Positions 8,249 through 16,777 of a stretch of 22,211 nucleotides of DNA are shown piece after piece (position 1 is the stretch's first letter; each line of letters opens with the position of its first letter). Below the pieces are notes generated by a model. It made no database searches. It saw only the letters and a list, made by a program, of their open reading frames with translations, and had not been told where the DNA came from. The translations under genes were made by a program, and so were the position numbers. The stretch spans positions 1-22,211 of the forward strand of contig JAISFT010000230.1 of NCBI GenBank assembly GCA_031263435.1, given 5' to 3'. The stretch is from Treponema sp. Lineage in GTDB: Bacteria > Spirochaetota > Spirochaetia > Treponematales > Breznakiellaceae.

Positions 8249-8273
8249 GGCCAAATGGCTTCGCCATTTGGCC
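8249..8273. repeat. Solo copy of the 25-bp palindrome
   Basis: Identical over all 25 bases to the first palindrome at 23-47 (11-bp stem, 3-nt loop). On the minus strand the tip reads GCGAAGC, a heptamer known to form an exceptionally stable mini-hairpin in single-stranded DNA. It lies in the 75-bp gap after the DUF4139 gene and upstream of the GH43 ribosome site, so it could mark a transcript end, protect the mRNA or shape the GH43 leader. No T-run follows. Confidence 0.85.
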
Positions 8274-8300
8274 TGCGCCCAGATCCGAATGGAGATGCCC

Positions 8301-10361
8301 CTAAAAGCTAAGCCCCCGCAGGTAGGCATCGTAGGCGGCCTGGGCGTTCCGTGCTTCTATCCGCTGCCGTTCCTGGTCCTCATTCAGACGGTCAATGTCC
8401 GCATCCAAACCGGTAAGGCGGCGCAGGTACTCCTGGCCCTGGGGTGTTTCGCCTCCCGCGGCCTCCAGGTTTCTGCGGATCCGGTCCTGTTCGGCGGTCT
8501 GGGCGTTTTTGCGGGCCTCCGTCTCAGCCCAGGCCCTTTCCGCATCATCGGCATTCTGTCTAAGCTCTACCGCCCTTGCCAGGCTTGCCCTGACATCCGC
8601 GGGGAGTTCCTGGTTGGTTGAATAGCTTATCAGGCTTTCAGAGCGCAGACTTGTCAACACGACCCGCTCGGAAAGGGGGATCTCCTCCCGGACCAGTAGT
8701 CCGGCTTCTCCCGTTCCCCCTTCCCCCGCGGGGAGTTCCCGGATGAACCGGTAGGCCGTGGCGGTGGCCTCGTCGTAGTTCTCCGGCTCTGTCAGGACGG
8801 CCCCCTGGGTAATCGGATGCTCGATGACGATGGTTTTAGCCTCCGGCCCCGCGTTTTTGAACTGGTACCTTCGCTCAATACCCTGACGGCGGCTTATGGT
8901 CATGACTCCGCCACTCAGGTTTACCGCGGTTACGGTCCGCACGGAGCTGATGTTTGAAACCCCGGTAACGGAAAGGTCCTCTCCCCAGGAGATAAACCGT
9001 TTTTCTCCCCGGTTCAGGAATTCCAGCAGGGCATCCCCGGCATAGGAACCCCCGTCATAGACCGTTATAGGCCCTGCGGGGAGACGGAGCCCCGTGGTAT
9101 TGTCCAGTTCCGCCCCTACGCCGGGGTGGATGGTCCGGCCGGACTGGGCGCCGGAGAAGATAAGAAATTTCCGGGCGCCGATCTCCCCATCCGACAGGGG
9201 GAACATGGCGCTGGTTCTGCGGTCCAGATTCACCGGGGTGTTCAGGGTAAAGCTGAACTGATCCGCCATATCCGCCCCGGTAACCGGAACCGGCCCGGCT
9301 GCTGGGGCCGCTTGGGCTGCCATCGCAGCGCGGGGCATGGGTTCGGGTTCCGGGGCAACAGCATCCGCAAAGGCATAGCTTCTCAGTCTCATATCGTTTA
9401 CGGCCGTGGCCGAATCCCAGGTAACAGGGGCGGCGCTTCCGGCAATGGCCAGGGGCAGGGTAGGGCGGTCCAGATAGTAGGGGGGATAAAGATTCTGGAT
9501 GAAGGATACGGGCCGCCCCGCGGCCAGGGAAAGCTCCACATCCCGCCAATCCTCGTCGCTGTCGTTGTCCACGATGGCCCAGCCCTGAAAACGGGCGCTC
9601 CCCCCCGCGGGGCCGGAGCCCCCATCCCCCAGATCCAGCCGGTAGGATACCTTCCAGACCGGAGAGGGAATGACGTAACTTATGGAGACGGGGCGGCTTC
9701 CGGTTCCGGGGAGGGACACGGTAATCTCCCTGGTATCGGAATTCCGGGAGGCCATGATAAGGTCCAGCGCCCGGTTCAGATCCGCATTTAGCTCGGTATT
9801 CGTAAAGCGGATGGCCCCGATCTCCATCAGATTGAAACTCCTTAAACCCTGGGGACTGAACAGGGAAAGCAGGACATCTCCCTGCCCTCCGCCATCAATT
9901 CCCCGGTAGTCCGCCGCGATAATTCTGCCGCGCAGGGCTTCGGGGGCCAGGATTTCCACCTCCTCCCCCCGGAGGCTTCCCAGGATCTCGGCCATGCCGG
10001 GATTGCCGGAAAGATCGATGCCCAGACTCCTCAAGGTCTCGCCCAGACTCCGCTCCGACGGGTAGCTGATCTGGGGCGATGCGGAGGCAGGATCGTTGAG
10101 CAGGAGGGATTTAAGCGCATCGTTGACCGCGGCGGCCTTGAAGGGCAGCCGCATCACCGCCGGTCCCTGCAGAGTCCGGGAATGTTCAAAAAACGAGACC
10201 CCGGAGGAATAGATAGTGATTTTTCTGAGGGGAATCACCCCTTCCTGGTTTCGGACGGTCCGGTTTTCCGTGCTGTCCGCCAGGGGCTGGGCTTCAAACC
10301 CGGACCCGGCTGCCATGATGCCGGCAAAGACCAGCATAAGCATTACCTGAAACTGTCTCAT
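8301..10361 (-). CDS. Exported DUF4139 domain protein
   Basis: A 686-residue protein of unknown function. It opens with a signal peptide (about residues 1-25, ending near GSGFEA). An ITIYSSGVSFFEH segment follows, typical of the start of DUF4139/mucoidy-inhibitor-like proteins. The middle (about 210-590) is beta-rich and matches the DUF4139 pattern: ISYVIPSPVWKVSYRLDL, W-A-I-V-D-N-D-S-D-E-D-W, and later PITVYDGGSYAGDALLEF. An Ala/Pro-rich linker lies near 335-360. The last ~90 residues are strongly charged and predicted coiled coil. Family members usually carry a coiled coil before this domain, so its C-terminal position is worth noting. ATG at 10361 has AAGGGAG upstream. It follows the DUF2339 membrane protein gene by 53 bp, suggesting a joint envelope role, which is inference only. 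Confidence 0.88.
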   Translation of the reverse strand: MRQFQVMLMLVFAGIMAAGSGFEAQPLADSTENRTVRNQEGVIPLRKITIYSSGVSFFEHSRTLQGPAVMRLPFKAAAVNDALKSLLLNDPASASPQISYPSERSLGETLRSLGIDLSGNPGMAEILGSLRGEEVEILAPEALRGRIIAADYRGIDGGGQGDVLLSLFSPQGLRSFNLMEIGAIRFTNTELNADLNRALDLIMASRNSDTREITVSLPGTGSRPVSISYVIPSPVWKVSYRLDLGDGGSGPAGGSARFQGWAIVDNDSDEDWRDVELSLAAGRPVSFIQNLYPPYYLDRPTLPLAIAGSAAPVTWDSATAVNDMRLRSYAFADAVAPEPEPMPRAAMAAQAAPAAGPVPVTGADMADQFSFTLNTPVNLDRRTSAMFPLSDGEIGARKFLIFSGAQSGRTIHPGVGAELDNTTGLRLPAGPITVYDGGSYAGDALLEFLNRGEKRFISWGEDLSVTGVSNISSVRTVTAVNLSGGVMTISRRQGIERRYQFKNAGPEAKTIVIEHPITQGAVLTEPENYDEATATAYRFIRELPAGEGGTGEAGLLVREEIPLSERVVLTSLRSESLISYSTNQELPADVRASLARAVELRQNADDAERAWAETEARKNAQTAEQDRIRRNLEAAGGETPQGQEYLRRLTGLDADIDRLNEDQERQRIEARNAQAAYDAYLRGLSF

Positions 10362-10382
10362 AATTTCTCCCTTGTATTAATG

Positions 10383-10408
10383 TGTTCGATAACTTCAGTT
10401 GTCGAACA
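10383..10408 (-). promoter_or_regulatory. Imperfect palindrome between the DUF2339 and DUF4139 genes
   Basis: Arms TGTTCGA and TCGAACA (7 bp) enclose a mismatch and an inner AACT/AGTT stem, giving a 26-bp near-perfect palindrome. It occupies most of the 53-bp gap. It could be a protein-binding operator or an intercistronic hairpin. On the minus strand TCGACA and ATTAAT, 18 bp apart, might form a weak promoter for the downstream gene. Confidence 0.45.
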
Positions 10409-10414
10409 AGTCCC

Positions 10415-13282
10415 TTACTGTGATGGCATGCCATCGGTGTCCTTGTCCACTGCTTTGCCGGGGGATACTTCGCTGGGCGAAATATCGCCGGGGGATATTT
10501 CGCCAGGGGAGGGCGGCAGGGGCGCGGCCCAGCCGATAAAGAGGAGCAAAAGTCCCGCGAGAAAGAAGGAGATAATCCGCAGGGCCGCCCCGGCACCGGC
10601 CTGGTCGAAGAGCAGGAATTTGGCGATATCCGCAAGGGTCAGGACGGCTCCGGCGATCCAAAGCTGCCGCAGGGATAGTCTGTTCCCCCCGATAACATGG
10701 ACGATCCCGTACATCGCCCAGAGGATGAACAGGCAGAGGTGAAACACATCGGAATATACAAGTTCCCGGTAGGGGATACGGCCGTAAAAATGTACGGCCC
10801 GGGCGGTAAGGGCAACGGTATAGGCGAAGATCGCTAGATCAACGACGATAAAAAGGGACCGCTTTTTCATCGTTGGGAGATCGCCCCTCCTCATCAGGGC
10901 AGACTGCCACAGGAGGAAAAGGGCAATGCAAAAGGCTTCTTCCAGGTCCAGCGGACTGAGGATAGGGATGTAGAAGGGCAGGGGAGCGGGATCGCCGGCA
11001 GCGAAAAGGGTAATGAGGAACCAGCACCCCAAGACGCAGCTTAACATCAGGGGGAGGATATAAAATACAAGCCGCCGGCGGGCGCCTTCGGCTTCCTCCG
11101 GCGTATCTTCCGGTCTTCGATCCGGCGTTGGGCATGCTTGACGAGCGGCCAACAAACTGAGTCCGGCCATTGCGGCAAAAACGGGGAAAAGTCCCGCAAA
11201 ACTTATCCAGGCGGGAGCAAGATTCCACGAAAGGGCAAGGGAACGGCCCGATGAACTTAGCACCCCCAGGCCAATACACACCATAACGACAATCCATCTT
11301 CCATGCAGATTCTCCCGCAGCGTCCTCCGTGAAAAAAAGAGCAGCAGACCCTGGACGGTAAAGAAGCTCAGCCAGGCCCACAGAAAAAGACCCCGGAAAA
11401 AATTATGACTCCACATCATCCGGGGGCGGCGCACAAAAAAGCCGGGGAGTTCAGCCATAAAAAACCACAGGGACACCAGGATTCCGCCCGCAAGGGAGGG
11501 GATTATGCCCAGACGGAACAAGGGGACCCGGAGAAACTGCGCCGCTCCGTAAAATACCAGGGCGGAGATGGAACAGATCAAAAATAGCGCCGCCCCCGGC
11601 TCATCAAGGACACGGTACATCTCGCCGGACCAGCCGCCGAACCACCAGGCAAAGGCCCAGATGCCCAGAACAAAGGGGAGGGCAGGGTACAAATGAATGG
11701 GCCGCGGCGAAGATGCGGGGGGATGTTCGCAAAAGTAAAGCATGGCCAGGGCCGAAAGGGCGATTATCAGGGAACCGGTAAATCCGGTGCTTTGGAACAG
11801 GGCCCCGCCGTGGTTGAAAAAAACTTCGGTTTCGAAGAAAAAGGCAATTGCCCCGGCGGCATGGAGAACCAGCGCCGCAACGGTGATCCTGGTCCTCTTC
11901 AGCCTGAGGCTAAAGATAAAAACCACAAGCCCTTCGACGGCCCACAGCGCGCTGGTAACCCGGGGGCTCAGTTCCAGGGGTACGGCAAGATTCGCCAGAA
12001 GGACCCCAAAGGCCGTGTAAATTTCACAGAGAATCCGTTTCCCCGATCCCCCGCCGGTTCCCCGGCGCTTCCATATCACCGCAGCCAGGAAGATATAGGC
12101 CATTGAAAAAAATATGCAGGTCAGTGCAAGGCCATGCTCCGTAGATTCAAAGACCTTCCACTGGAGCAGGGCCCCCAGCACAGGGGTTCCCAGGGCTACC
12201 GCCAGGTCAAAGGCCGGAGTATGTTCCCCCTCAAATCCCCGGATACTCAGAGCCGTGAAGATCGCAATATAGGCCAAAAAGAAGGGTTCTGCGGACCAGA
12301 AGAACCTCGGTTCATAATACCCCAGGGTCAGGACATTTGCCAAAATGAAGGTACATAAGAAGGCCAGGAGGTTAAGGCCCCCCCAGCGGCGGAAAAAACT
12401 GATGCTCAGAACCCCCAGGTCGAGGACCAGGTAATAGGCAAACAGGAAGATCCGGTTCCCCCCGGCCATGAGCAGCGGCGCGGCGAAGCCCCCAAGAAAG
12501 CCCAGCAATGCCAGGGCCTGGGAATTCTGAAACAGGGCAAGGCCCACAGCCGGAGGAACGAGGAGACTCATAAGAACCAGGCTGAGCCGGGGAGGGAAGT
12601 AGGGGGGGAGCTTATGGGCGGCAAAAACGGAAAAATAAAGAATACCGATGCCGCCCCCCTGGAGCAGCAGGAAGTAGAGGGGCCGCATCTCCCTGAAACG
12701 CCAGCCCAGAATCAGCAGGACAAGACCGGACAGGGCTGCCCCGCCGATACCCATCTCCACGGTGAAGAACCCCCGGTTTGCCAGGTAAGTAACCAGGGTG
12801 GCAAAACCGGCCAAAAGCAGGAGGATTCCCCCCACGGCCCAGAGGTTCCCCCCGTGGATAAAGGCCACCAGGGAACTTCGCAGCCCCGCCGCCGGTTCTC
12901 CGCCATTCGATCCGCCCGCGTCCCTTTCCTCCGGTACCGCTGTTTCTGTGTCCGCCGATTCCGGAACCATCGCCTCCGGTGTAGCCGCGCCGGTTTCCAC
13001 CGGAAACAGCATTTCTGTTTCGGACGGCATGTCCGTCGGAAAGGGCGCTACGGTTTCCTGCCTGGCCGCCTGTAAGCTTGTCTGCTGTGGTTCTGCGGGC
13101 GGCGATTCTGCCTTCTGCTCCGGGAAGGCGCCGGAAGACCGCAGCGCCCACTCTGCGCGGTCCAGCCGTTCCCCATATTTCCGGAGAAGCTCCCCCTGGC
13201 GGGAAGTCTTTACCAGGAGGACGACAACTCCGATAACGGCAAAGAGGAACATCCCGATGATAAGAACTGCGATTCCTTCCAT
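10415..13282 (-). CDS. DUF2339 polytopic membrane protein
   Basis: A 955-residue inner-membrane protein of unknown function. The first ~25 residues are a membrane segment followed by a short basic, coiled stretch (KTSRQGELLRKYGERLDRAE). Residues about 45-135 are an acidic, Pro/Ala/Thr-rich linker. The rest is a chain of more than twenty hydrophobic helices rich in Phe, Leu and Gly, as in DUF2339 proteins (GGNLWAVGGILLLLAGFATL opens it). The C-terminus ends in four copies of a Ser-Pro-Gly-Glu-Ile-like pentapeptide and a short charged tail. The start is uncertain by one codon: GTG at 13285 is directly followed by ATG at 13282, and neither has a strong ribosome site. ATG is chosen by preference. 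It precedes the DUF4139 gene on the same strand. No catalytic motif was recognised. Confidence 0.88.
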   Translation of the reverse strand: MEGIAVLIIGMFLFAVIGVVVLLVKTSRQGELLRKYGERLDRAEWALRSSGAFPEQKAESPPAEPQQTSLQAARQETVAPFPTDMPSETEMLFPVETGAATPEAMVPESADTETAVPEERDAGGSNGGEPAAGLRSSLVAFIHGGNLWAVGGILLLLAGFATLVTYLANRGFFTVEMGIGGAALSGLVLLILGWRFREMRPLYFLLLQGGGIGILYFSVFAAHKLPPYFPPRLSLVLMSLLVPPAVGLALFQNSQALALLGFLGGFAAPLLMAGGNRIFLFAYYLVLDLGVLSISFFRRWGGLNLLAFLCTFILANVLTLGYYEPRFFWSAEPFFLAYIAIFTALSIRGFEGEHTPAFDLAVALGTPVLGALLQWKVFESTEHGLALTCIFFSMAYIFLAAVIWKRRGTGGGSGKRILCEIYTAFGVLLANLAVPLELSPRVTSALWAVEGLVVFIFSLRLKRTRITVAALVLHAAGAIAFFFETEVFFNHGGALFQSTGFTGSLIIALSALAMLYFCEHPPASSPRPIHLYPALPFVLGIWAFAWWFGGWSGEMYRVLDEPGAALFLICSISALVFYGAAQFLRVPLFRLGIIPSLAGGILVSLWFFMAELPGFFVRRPRMMWSHNFFRGLFLWAWLSFFTVQGLLLFFSRRTLRENLHGRWIVVMVCIGLGVLSSSGRSLALSWNLAPAWISFAGLFPVFAAMAGLSLLAARQACPTPDRRPEDTPEEAEGARRRLVFYILPLMLSCVLGCWFLITLFAAGDPAPLPFYIPILSPLDLEEAFCIALFLLWQSALMRRGDLPTMKKRSLFIVVDLAIFAYTVALTARAVHFYGRIPYRELVYSDVFHLCLFILWAMYGIVHVIGGNRLSLRQLWIAGAVLTLADIAKFLLFDQAGAGAALRIISFFLAGLLLLFIGWAAPLPPSPGEISPGDISPSEVSPGKAVDKDTDGMPSQ
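10451..10510 (-). repeat. Four tandem 15-bp units inside the DUF2339 gene
   Basis: Four 15-bp units in frame encode SPGEI, SPGDI, SPSEV and SPGKA at the C-terminus of the membrane protein. The unit is close to self-complementary, so the opposite strand also reads I-S-P-G-D/E in one frame. Such a unit can expand or shrink by slippage without shifting the frame. Confidence 0.85.
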
Positions 13283-13759
13283 CACGGAAAGGATAACCTA
13301 AAATCCCCGCTCTGGGAACGAAGCCAAGAGGCCCGGGGACCCCAGGGCATCGACGTTTACTTTTGTATAAAAACTCCCACCTCACATAAGCGTCCTCGCG
13401 ATACCCCGCATATCTCCTGCTCACGACATTTCTTCCCCCTCGCGGAGCAGGACAGGCGCCGTTTGTCTTGGTCGAAGGGCCAGTTGAACCAGACGAGCTT
13501 AGGTAGGGCGGCGGCGGGGCAGAGCCCCCGAAAAAACCTTTGGAATTCTCTGCCGTAGCGTATCGTAGATACGACGTATCGTAGATAGCGGAGGCAGACT
13601 CTACAAGCGTTTTTCCGGGGTGTTCCCCGGCCCTGCGGGACACGCTGTTCTGTGGGTCAAGTTTAGCCTATAGTCCGTGGCATCCCTTCGCCTGTCAGCG
13701 CAACTGAGCATTACTGGGGTCATTGACGCGGAGCGGAAGGCAGAGAATAATACTAACAC
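13283..13759. other. Gene-free intergenic stretch with short repeats and hairpins
   Basis: No convincing gene lies between the divergent DUF2339 and pyrG genes. The stretch holds several structures. An 8-bp inverted repeat sits at 13415-13422/13445-13452, and a GGGGC-AGA-GCCCC hairpin at 13516-13528. Two 13-bp direct copies of CGTATCGTAGATA occur at 13559-13571 and 13575-13587, the first extending to a hairpin. CCGGGG-TGTT-CCCCGG lies at 13615-13630. The pyrG promoter is at the right end. Nothing resembling a tRNA was seen. Confidence 0.7.
13723..13751 (+). promoter_or_regulatory. Sigma-70-type promoter of pyrG, positioned for a leaderless mRNA
   Basis: TTGACG (13723-13728) and AATAAT (13746-13751) each match five of six consensus bases and stand exactly 17 bp apart. 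The expected start is about 6-9 bp after the -10, that is 13757-13760, at or within three bases of the pyrG ATG (13760). Confidence 0.65.
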
Positions 13760-15403
13760 ATGGATAAGCTGATTTTTGTCTCCGGCGGGGTGTTGTCCGG
13801 CCTGGGGAAGGGGGTAGCCGCCTCCTCCCTGGGGGCTTTGTTGGAGGCCCGCGGCCTTAATGTCCGGATGGTCAAATGCGATCCCTATATCAATGTGGAT
13901 GCCGGCACCATGAGTCCCTATCAGCATGGTGAAGTCTATGTTACCGATGACGGGGCGGAAACGGACCTGGACTTGGGGAACTATGCCCGTTTTACCAGGA
14001 GTCCCCTTTCCCGGGCCAACTCGATGACCACCGGCCAGATCTACAAAGAGGTTATCAACAAGGAGCGGGAAGGCCGTTTTTTGGGCCGCTGTGTCCAGGT
14101 TATTCCCCATATCACTGACGAGATAAAGAGCCGGATCCAGGGCATAGCCCGGGAAGATCCGGAGGTTGATGTGGTAATTGTGGAGATCGGCGGCACGGTA
14201 GGGGATATTGAATCCATCCCCTTTCTGGAAGCTGCCCGTCAGCTTATCCACGAATACGGCAGGGGCAATGCCATTTCCGTCCATCTTACCCTGATTCCCG
14301 CGGTGGCCGGCGGGGAACTCAAGACCAAGCCGACTCAGCACTCCGTCAAGGCCATGCAGGAGATGGGTGTTCAGCCGGATATCCTTATCTGCCGGGCCCC
14401 GGTGATGCTGGATGAGGCAACCCGCAGAAAAATCGCCCTTTTTACCAATGTGGAATTCGATTCGGTTTTCAGTTCCTACGATGTAAGCACCACGATCTAC
14501 GAAATTCCCCTGATTTTCCACGATCAGAAGCTGGATCAGGTGGTACTGAAAAAGATGGGGGTGGAAAGCAGGCACGCCAATCTGAGCCCCTGGGTTTCCA
14601 TGATGGAAAAATTCCGCTCCCGCCAGGGCAAGGTGCGCATCGGGATCGTGGGCAAGTATATGGAACTCCACGACGCCTACAAGTCCGTTTACGAGGCCCT
14701 GTTCCATGCGGGCATGGAAAACGAAGTGGAGGTGGAACTGGTCAAGGTAGATTCTTCCCGGCTGGGGGAAAGCATCGAACCGGGGGCGGCCCTGGGGGAA
14801 AGCGCCGAGGGGGGGACGGTTCACGGCATCCTGGTACCCGGCGGTTTCGGCCAGCGGGGCATCAACGGCATGGTAAGGGCGGCCTCCTGGGCCCGGGTCA
14901 ACAAGGTTCCCTATTTCGGCATTTGCCTGGGGATGCATGTCATGGTCATCGAATGGGCGCGGGACGTGCTGGGCTGGGAGGACGCGGATTCCACCGAATT
15001 TGACGAGGATACCAAGCACCCGGTGATCAGTCTTTTGGCGGAACAGGCGAATGTAAAAGACTACGGCGGAACCATGCGGCTGGGGGCCAGCAGGACCGTG
15101 GCCGCCAAGGAGAGCCGGATTATGGCAGCCTACGGTTCCGGGGAAATCTGGGAACGGCACCGGCACCGCTATGAATTCTCCAACAAGTACCGGGAGGAAA
15201 TGGAGAAGTCCGGGCTGAAGCTTGCCGCCTTTACCCCGGATGGGGGCCTGGTGGAATGTACGGAATGGCCGGATCATCCCTGGGGAGTAGGGGTCCAGTT
15301 CCATCCGGAGTTCAAGTCCAAGCCCACCCAGGCCGGCCCGCTGTTCCGGGAATTTATCGCCGCGGCCAGGGCGCGGATGCTGTCTGCCGGGGGGACCCTT
15401 TAG
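13760..15403 (+). CDS. pyrG: CTP synthase
   Basis: Converts UTP to CTP with ATP and glutamine, the last step of de novo cytidine nucleotide synthesis, in the cytoplasm. At 547 residues it is full length. The amidoligase half begins MDKLIFVSGGVLSGLGKG (P-loop), followed by KCDPYINVDAGTMSPYQHGEV and the metal/UTP-binding GAETDLDLGNYARF. The glutaminase half carries Cys389 in FGICLGMH and His515/Glu517 in VQFHPEF, completing the triad. RHRHRYEFSNKYR is also characteristic. The start fits the family N-terminus. There is no ribosome site at normal distance (the nearest GGAAGG is 19 nt away), which agrees with the promoter lying right against the ATG. It is separated from lptC by 122 bp with no clear terminator. 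Confidence 0.98.
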   Translation: MDKLIFVSGGVLSGLGKGVAASSLGALLEARGLNVRMVKCDPYINVDAGTMSPYQHGEVYVTDDGAETDLDLGNYARFTRSPLSRANSMTTGQIYKEVINKEREGRFLGRCVQVIPHITDEIKSRIQGIAREDPEVDVVIVEIGGTVGDIESIPFLEAARQLIHEYGRGNAISVHLTLIPAVAGGELKTKPTQHSVKAMQEMGVQPDILICRAPVMLDEATRRKIALFTNVEFDSVFSSYDVSTTIYEIPLIFHDQKLDQVVLKKMGVESRHANLSPWVSMMEKFRSRQGKVRIGIVGKYMELHDAYKSVYEALFHAGMENEVEVELVKVDSSRLGESIEPGAALGESAEGGTVHGILVPGGFGQRGINGMVRAASWARVNKVPYFGICLGMHVMVIEWARDVLGWEDADSTEFDEDTKHPVISLLAEQANVKDYGGTMRLGASRTVAAKESRIMAAYGSGEIWERHRHRYEFSNKYREEMEKSGLKLAAFTPDGGLVECTEWPDHPWGVGVQFHPEFKSKPTQAGPLFREFIAAARARMLSAGGTL

Positions 15404-15525
15404 AATTCCGCCGGACATGCCGATAATGGGCCTGCCAATTTGATGATCAGGTCCTGTTAAAAAAGTAGTATACCCGGTCTTTCAAGGGGAGGAAGAAAAA
15501 GCCGGAGACAGGAGAGGAGCCCGAA

Positions 15526-16140
15526 ATGGAAGGGACAAAGCCTTTTTTCTCCAAATTTTTTCCGCTCATACTTCTCCTGTGTTCCTCTGCTTTAAGCTGC
15601 TCCTTTGATTACGGCGGCAGTAACGGCGAAGATCTGGGGCTTCCGGACATTGTGATGGACGATGTGGAGTATGTCCGCATACGGGAGGGGGATCCCCAGG
15701 TTCGTTTCCTGGCGGAACGGGCGGAACGTTATGAGAAAAGACAGCTTATGGAAGTACAGAATTTTTCGTTCGAGCAGTTTACCAATCATGGCGAACAAAT
15801 CGACTCCACCGGTCAGGCGTCTTCCGCCCGGATAGAGCTTGATTCGGGGAATATCGGCATTTCCGGCGGGGTAAGCCTCTCGGTAGATTCGGAAGATATC
15901 GTCATCGAAACCGAAAATATCTCCTGGGATGACAGGGAACGGCAGCTTGCCGTTACCCCGGAGGACACGGTGAGGATCTTTCGGGATGACGGGACCAGCT
16001 TCCAGGGCTATGGTTTTAAGGCCAACACCCGGAGCCGTACATGGGAGTTCTCCGGTCCCATCAGCGGTGTGTATGTCTACGAGGATAAAGAAGAAGATGA
16101 CGAAAGCCGGGACACGGCGGGGACGGAGGCTCAGCGATGA
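15526..16140 (+). CDS. lptC: LptC-family envelope transport protein, probable lipoprotein
   Basis: LptC-like component of the Lpt bridge, which links the inner-membrane LptB-based transporter to periplasmic LptA. It has 204 residues. The N-terminus has a hydrophobic segment ending SALSC (Cys25), which fits the relaxed spirochaetal lipobox, whereas the classical LptC is anchored by a transmembrane helix. The rest is beta-rich, with an LptC/OstA-like fold suggested by IELDSGNIGISGGVSLSVDS, ETENISWDDRERQL and a GYGFKANTRSRTWEFSGPIS segment. The C-terminus is highly acidic and charged. ATG at 15526 has GGAGAGGAG upstream. It overlaps lptA by four bases (ATGA), showing translational coupling. The call rests on weak sequence motifs plus strong context. 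Confidence 0.8.
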   Translation: MEGTKPFFSKFFPLILLLCSSALSCSFDYGGSNGEDLGLPDIVMDDVEYVRIREGDPQVRFLAERAERYEKRQLMEVQNFSFEQFTNHGEQIDSTGQASSARIELDSGNIGISGGVSLSVDSEDIVIETENISWDDRERQLAVTPEDTVRIFRDDGTSFQGYGFKANTRSRTWEFSGPISGVYVYEDKEEDDESRDTAGTEAQR

Positions 16141-16754
16141 GAAGTTTGTTTCGGGGATTTGCGTTGTTTGTGCTGTTCTGCGCTGCGGGCTTGGCCGGCG
16201 CCGATACCTTTACCTTCAGGGCGGATCGCGTGTTCGGCAGCCAGGCCTCCGGCCGGGAGATCATGGTGCTGGTGGGGAATGCCGAGGTCAAATCCGATAA
16301 CCTGCTGCTGCGGGCCGGCAGAATCGAGATCCAGGGGGACGACAACCAGTTCATCGACTGCTCCGGCGGTGTTACCGGCCTGGATGAGGAAAAACAGATC
16401 TCCTTTCAGACTGACCGGCTCCGCTACGACCGGAAGCTTAAAATTGCCCGGCTGGAGGGGAATTCAACGCTGGAGGACCGGAAAAACGAGGTTGTTACCC
16501 GGGGCCGCTTTGTTGAATACGATGAGCAGGCGGAAGTGGTAGTTTTCCAGATTGGAGTCCGGCTTTTTAAGGACGACATGGTGTGCCGTTCCGACTATGG
16601 AGTGTACCGGCGGGAAGAAAAACTGTTGGATCTTTCGGGATTTCCGGTGGTTTTCAAAAAGGACGATGAATTCAGGGCGGATCGTATCCGGGTGGACCTG
16701 GACACCAACGATGTTACCATGGAAGGAACCGTAATCGGTTCCATGAAGGATTAA
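16137..16754 (+). CDS. lptA: LptA-like periplasmic protein (OstA-like)
   Basis: Periplasmic LptA/OstA-domain protein that would form the beta-jellyroll bridge for lipid transport to the outer membrane. It has 205 residues. A signal peptide covers about residues 1-22 (cleavage near AGA-DT). Repeating beta-strand units follow, such as [39 protein letters not shown] and [20 protein letters not shown], in the OstA pattern of 'add structure, define hybrid, remove'. A second set ([20 protein letters not shown]) closes the protein, so it may hold two stacked units. GGAGG lies upstream of its ATG inside lptC, and the ATGA overlap couples the two genes. lptB follows 23 bp later. Confidence 0.82.
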   Translation: MRSLFRGFALFVLFCAAGLAGADTFTFRADRVFGSQASGREIMVLVGNAEVKSDNLLLRAGRIEIQGDDNQFIDCSGGVTGLDEEKQISFQTDRLRYDRKLKIARLEGNSTLEDRKNEVVTRGRFVEYDEQAEVVVFQIGVRLFKDDMVCRSDYGVYRREEKLLDLSGFPVVFKKDDEFRADRIRVDLDTNDVTMEGTVIGSMKD

Positions 16755-16777
16755 CCCCGTGTAACCCGGAGGACCGT

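Noticed and set aside
13451..13510. A possible tRNA remnant (GTTGAACC-like segment)
   Set aside because: No acceptor stem, anticodon arm or proper T-arm can be drawn around it.
12612..13643. A 343-codon minus-strand frame overlapping the DUF2339 gene and the gene-free stretch
   Set aside because: It is mostly an alternate frame of the membrane protein gene, and the unique part reads as Ser/Pro/Arg-rich low-complexity translation of the repeats. No ribosome site was seen.
13601..15418. A 605-codon open frame on the minus strand across pyrG
   Set aside because: It is the antisense shadow of a fully recognisable CTP synthase; its translation is rich in Gly, His and Pro and matches no family I know. 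High GC and codon bias keep stops out of this frame.
15404..15525. A promoter for the lpt genes (TTGATG at 15440 with TAGTAT at 15466)
   Set aside because: The spacing is 20 bp and the -10 matches only four of six bases, too weak to list. The genes may be read from pyrG or from an unrecognised promoter.
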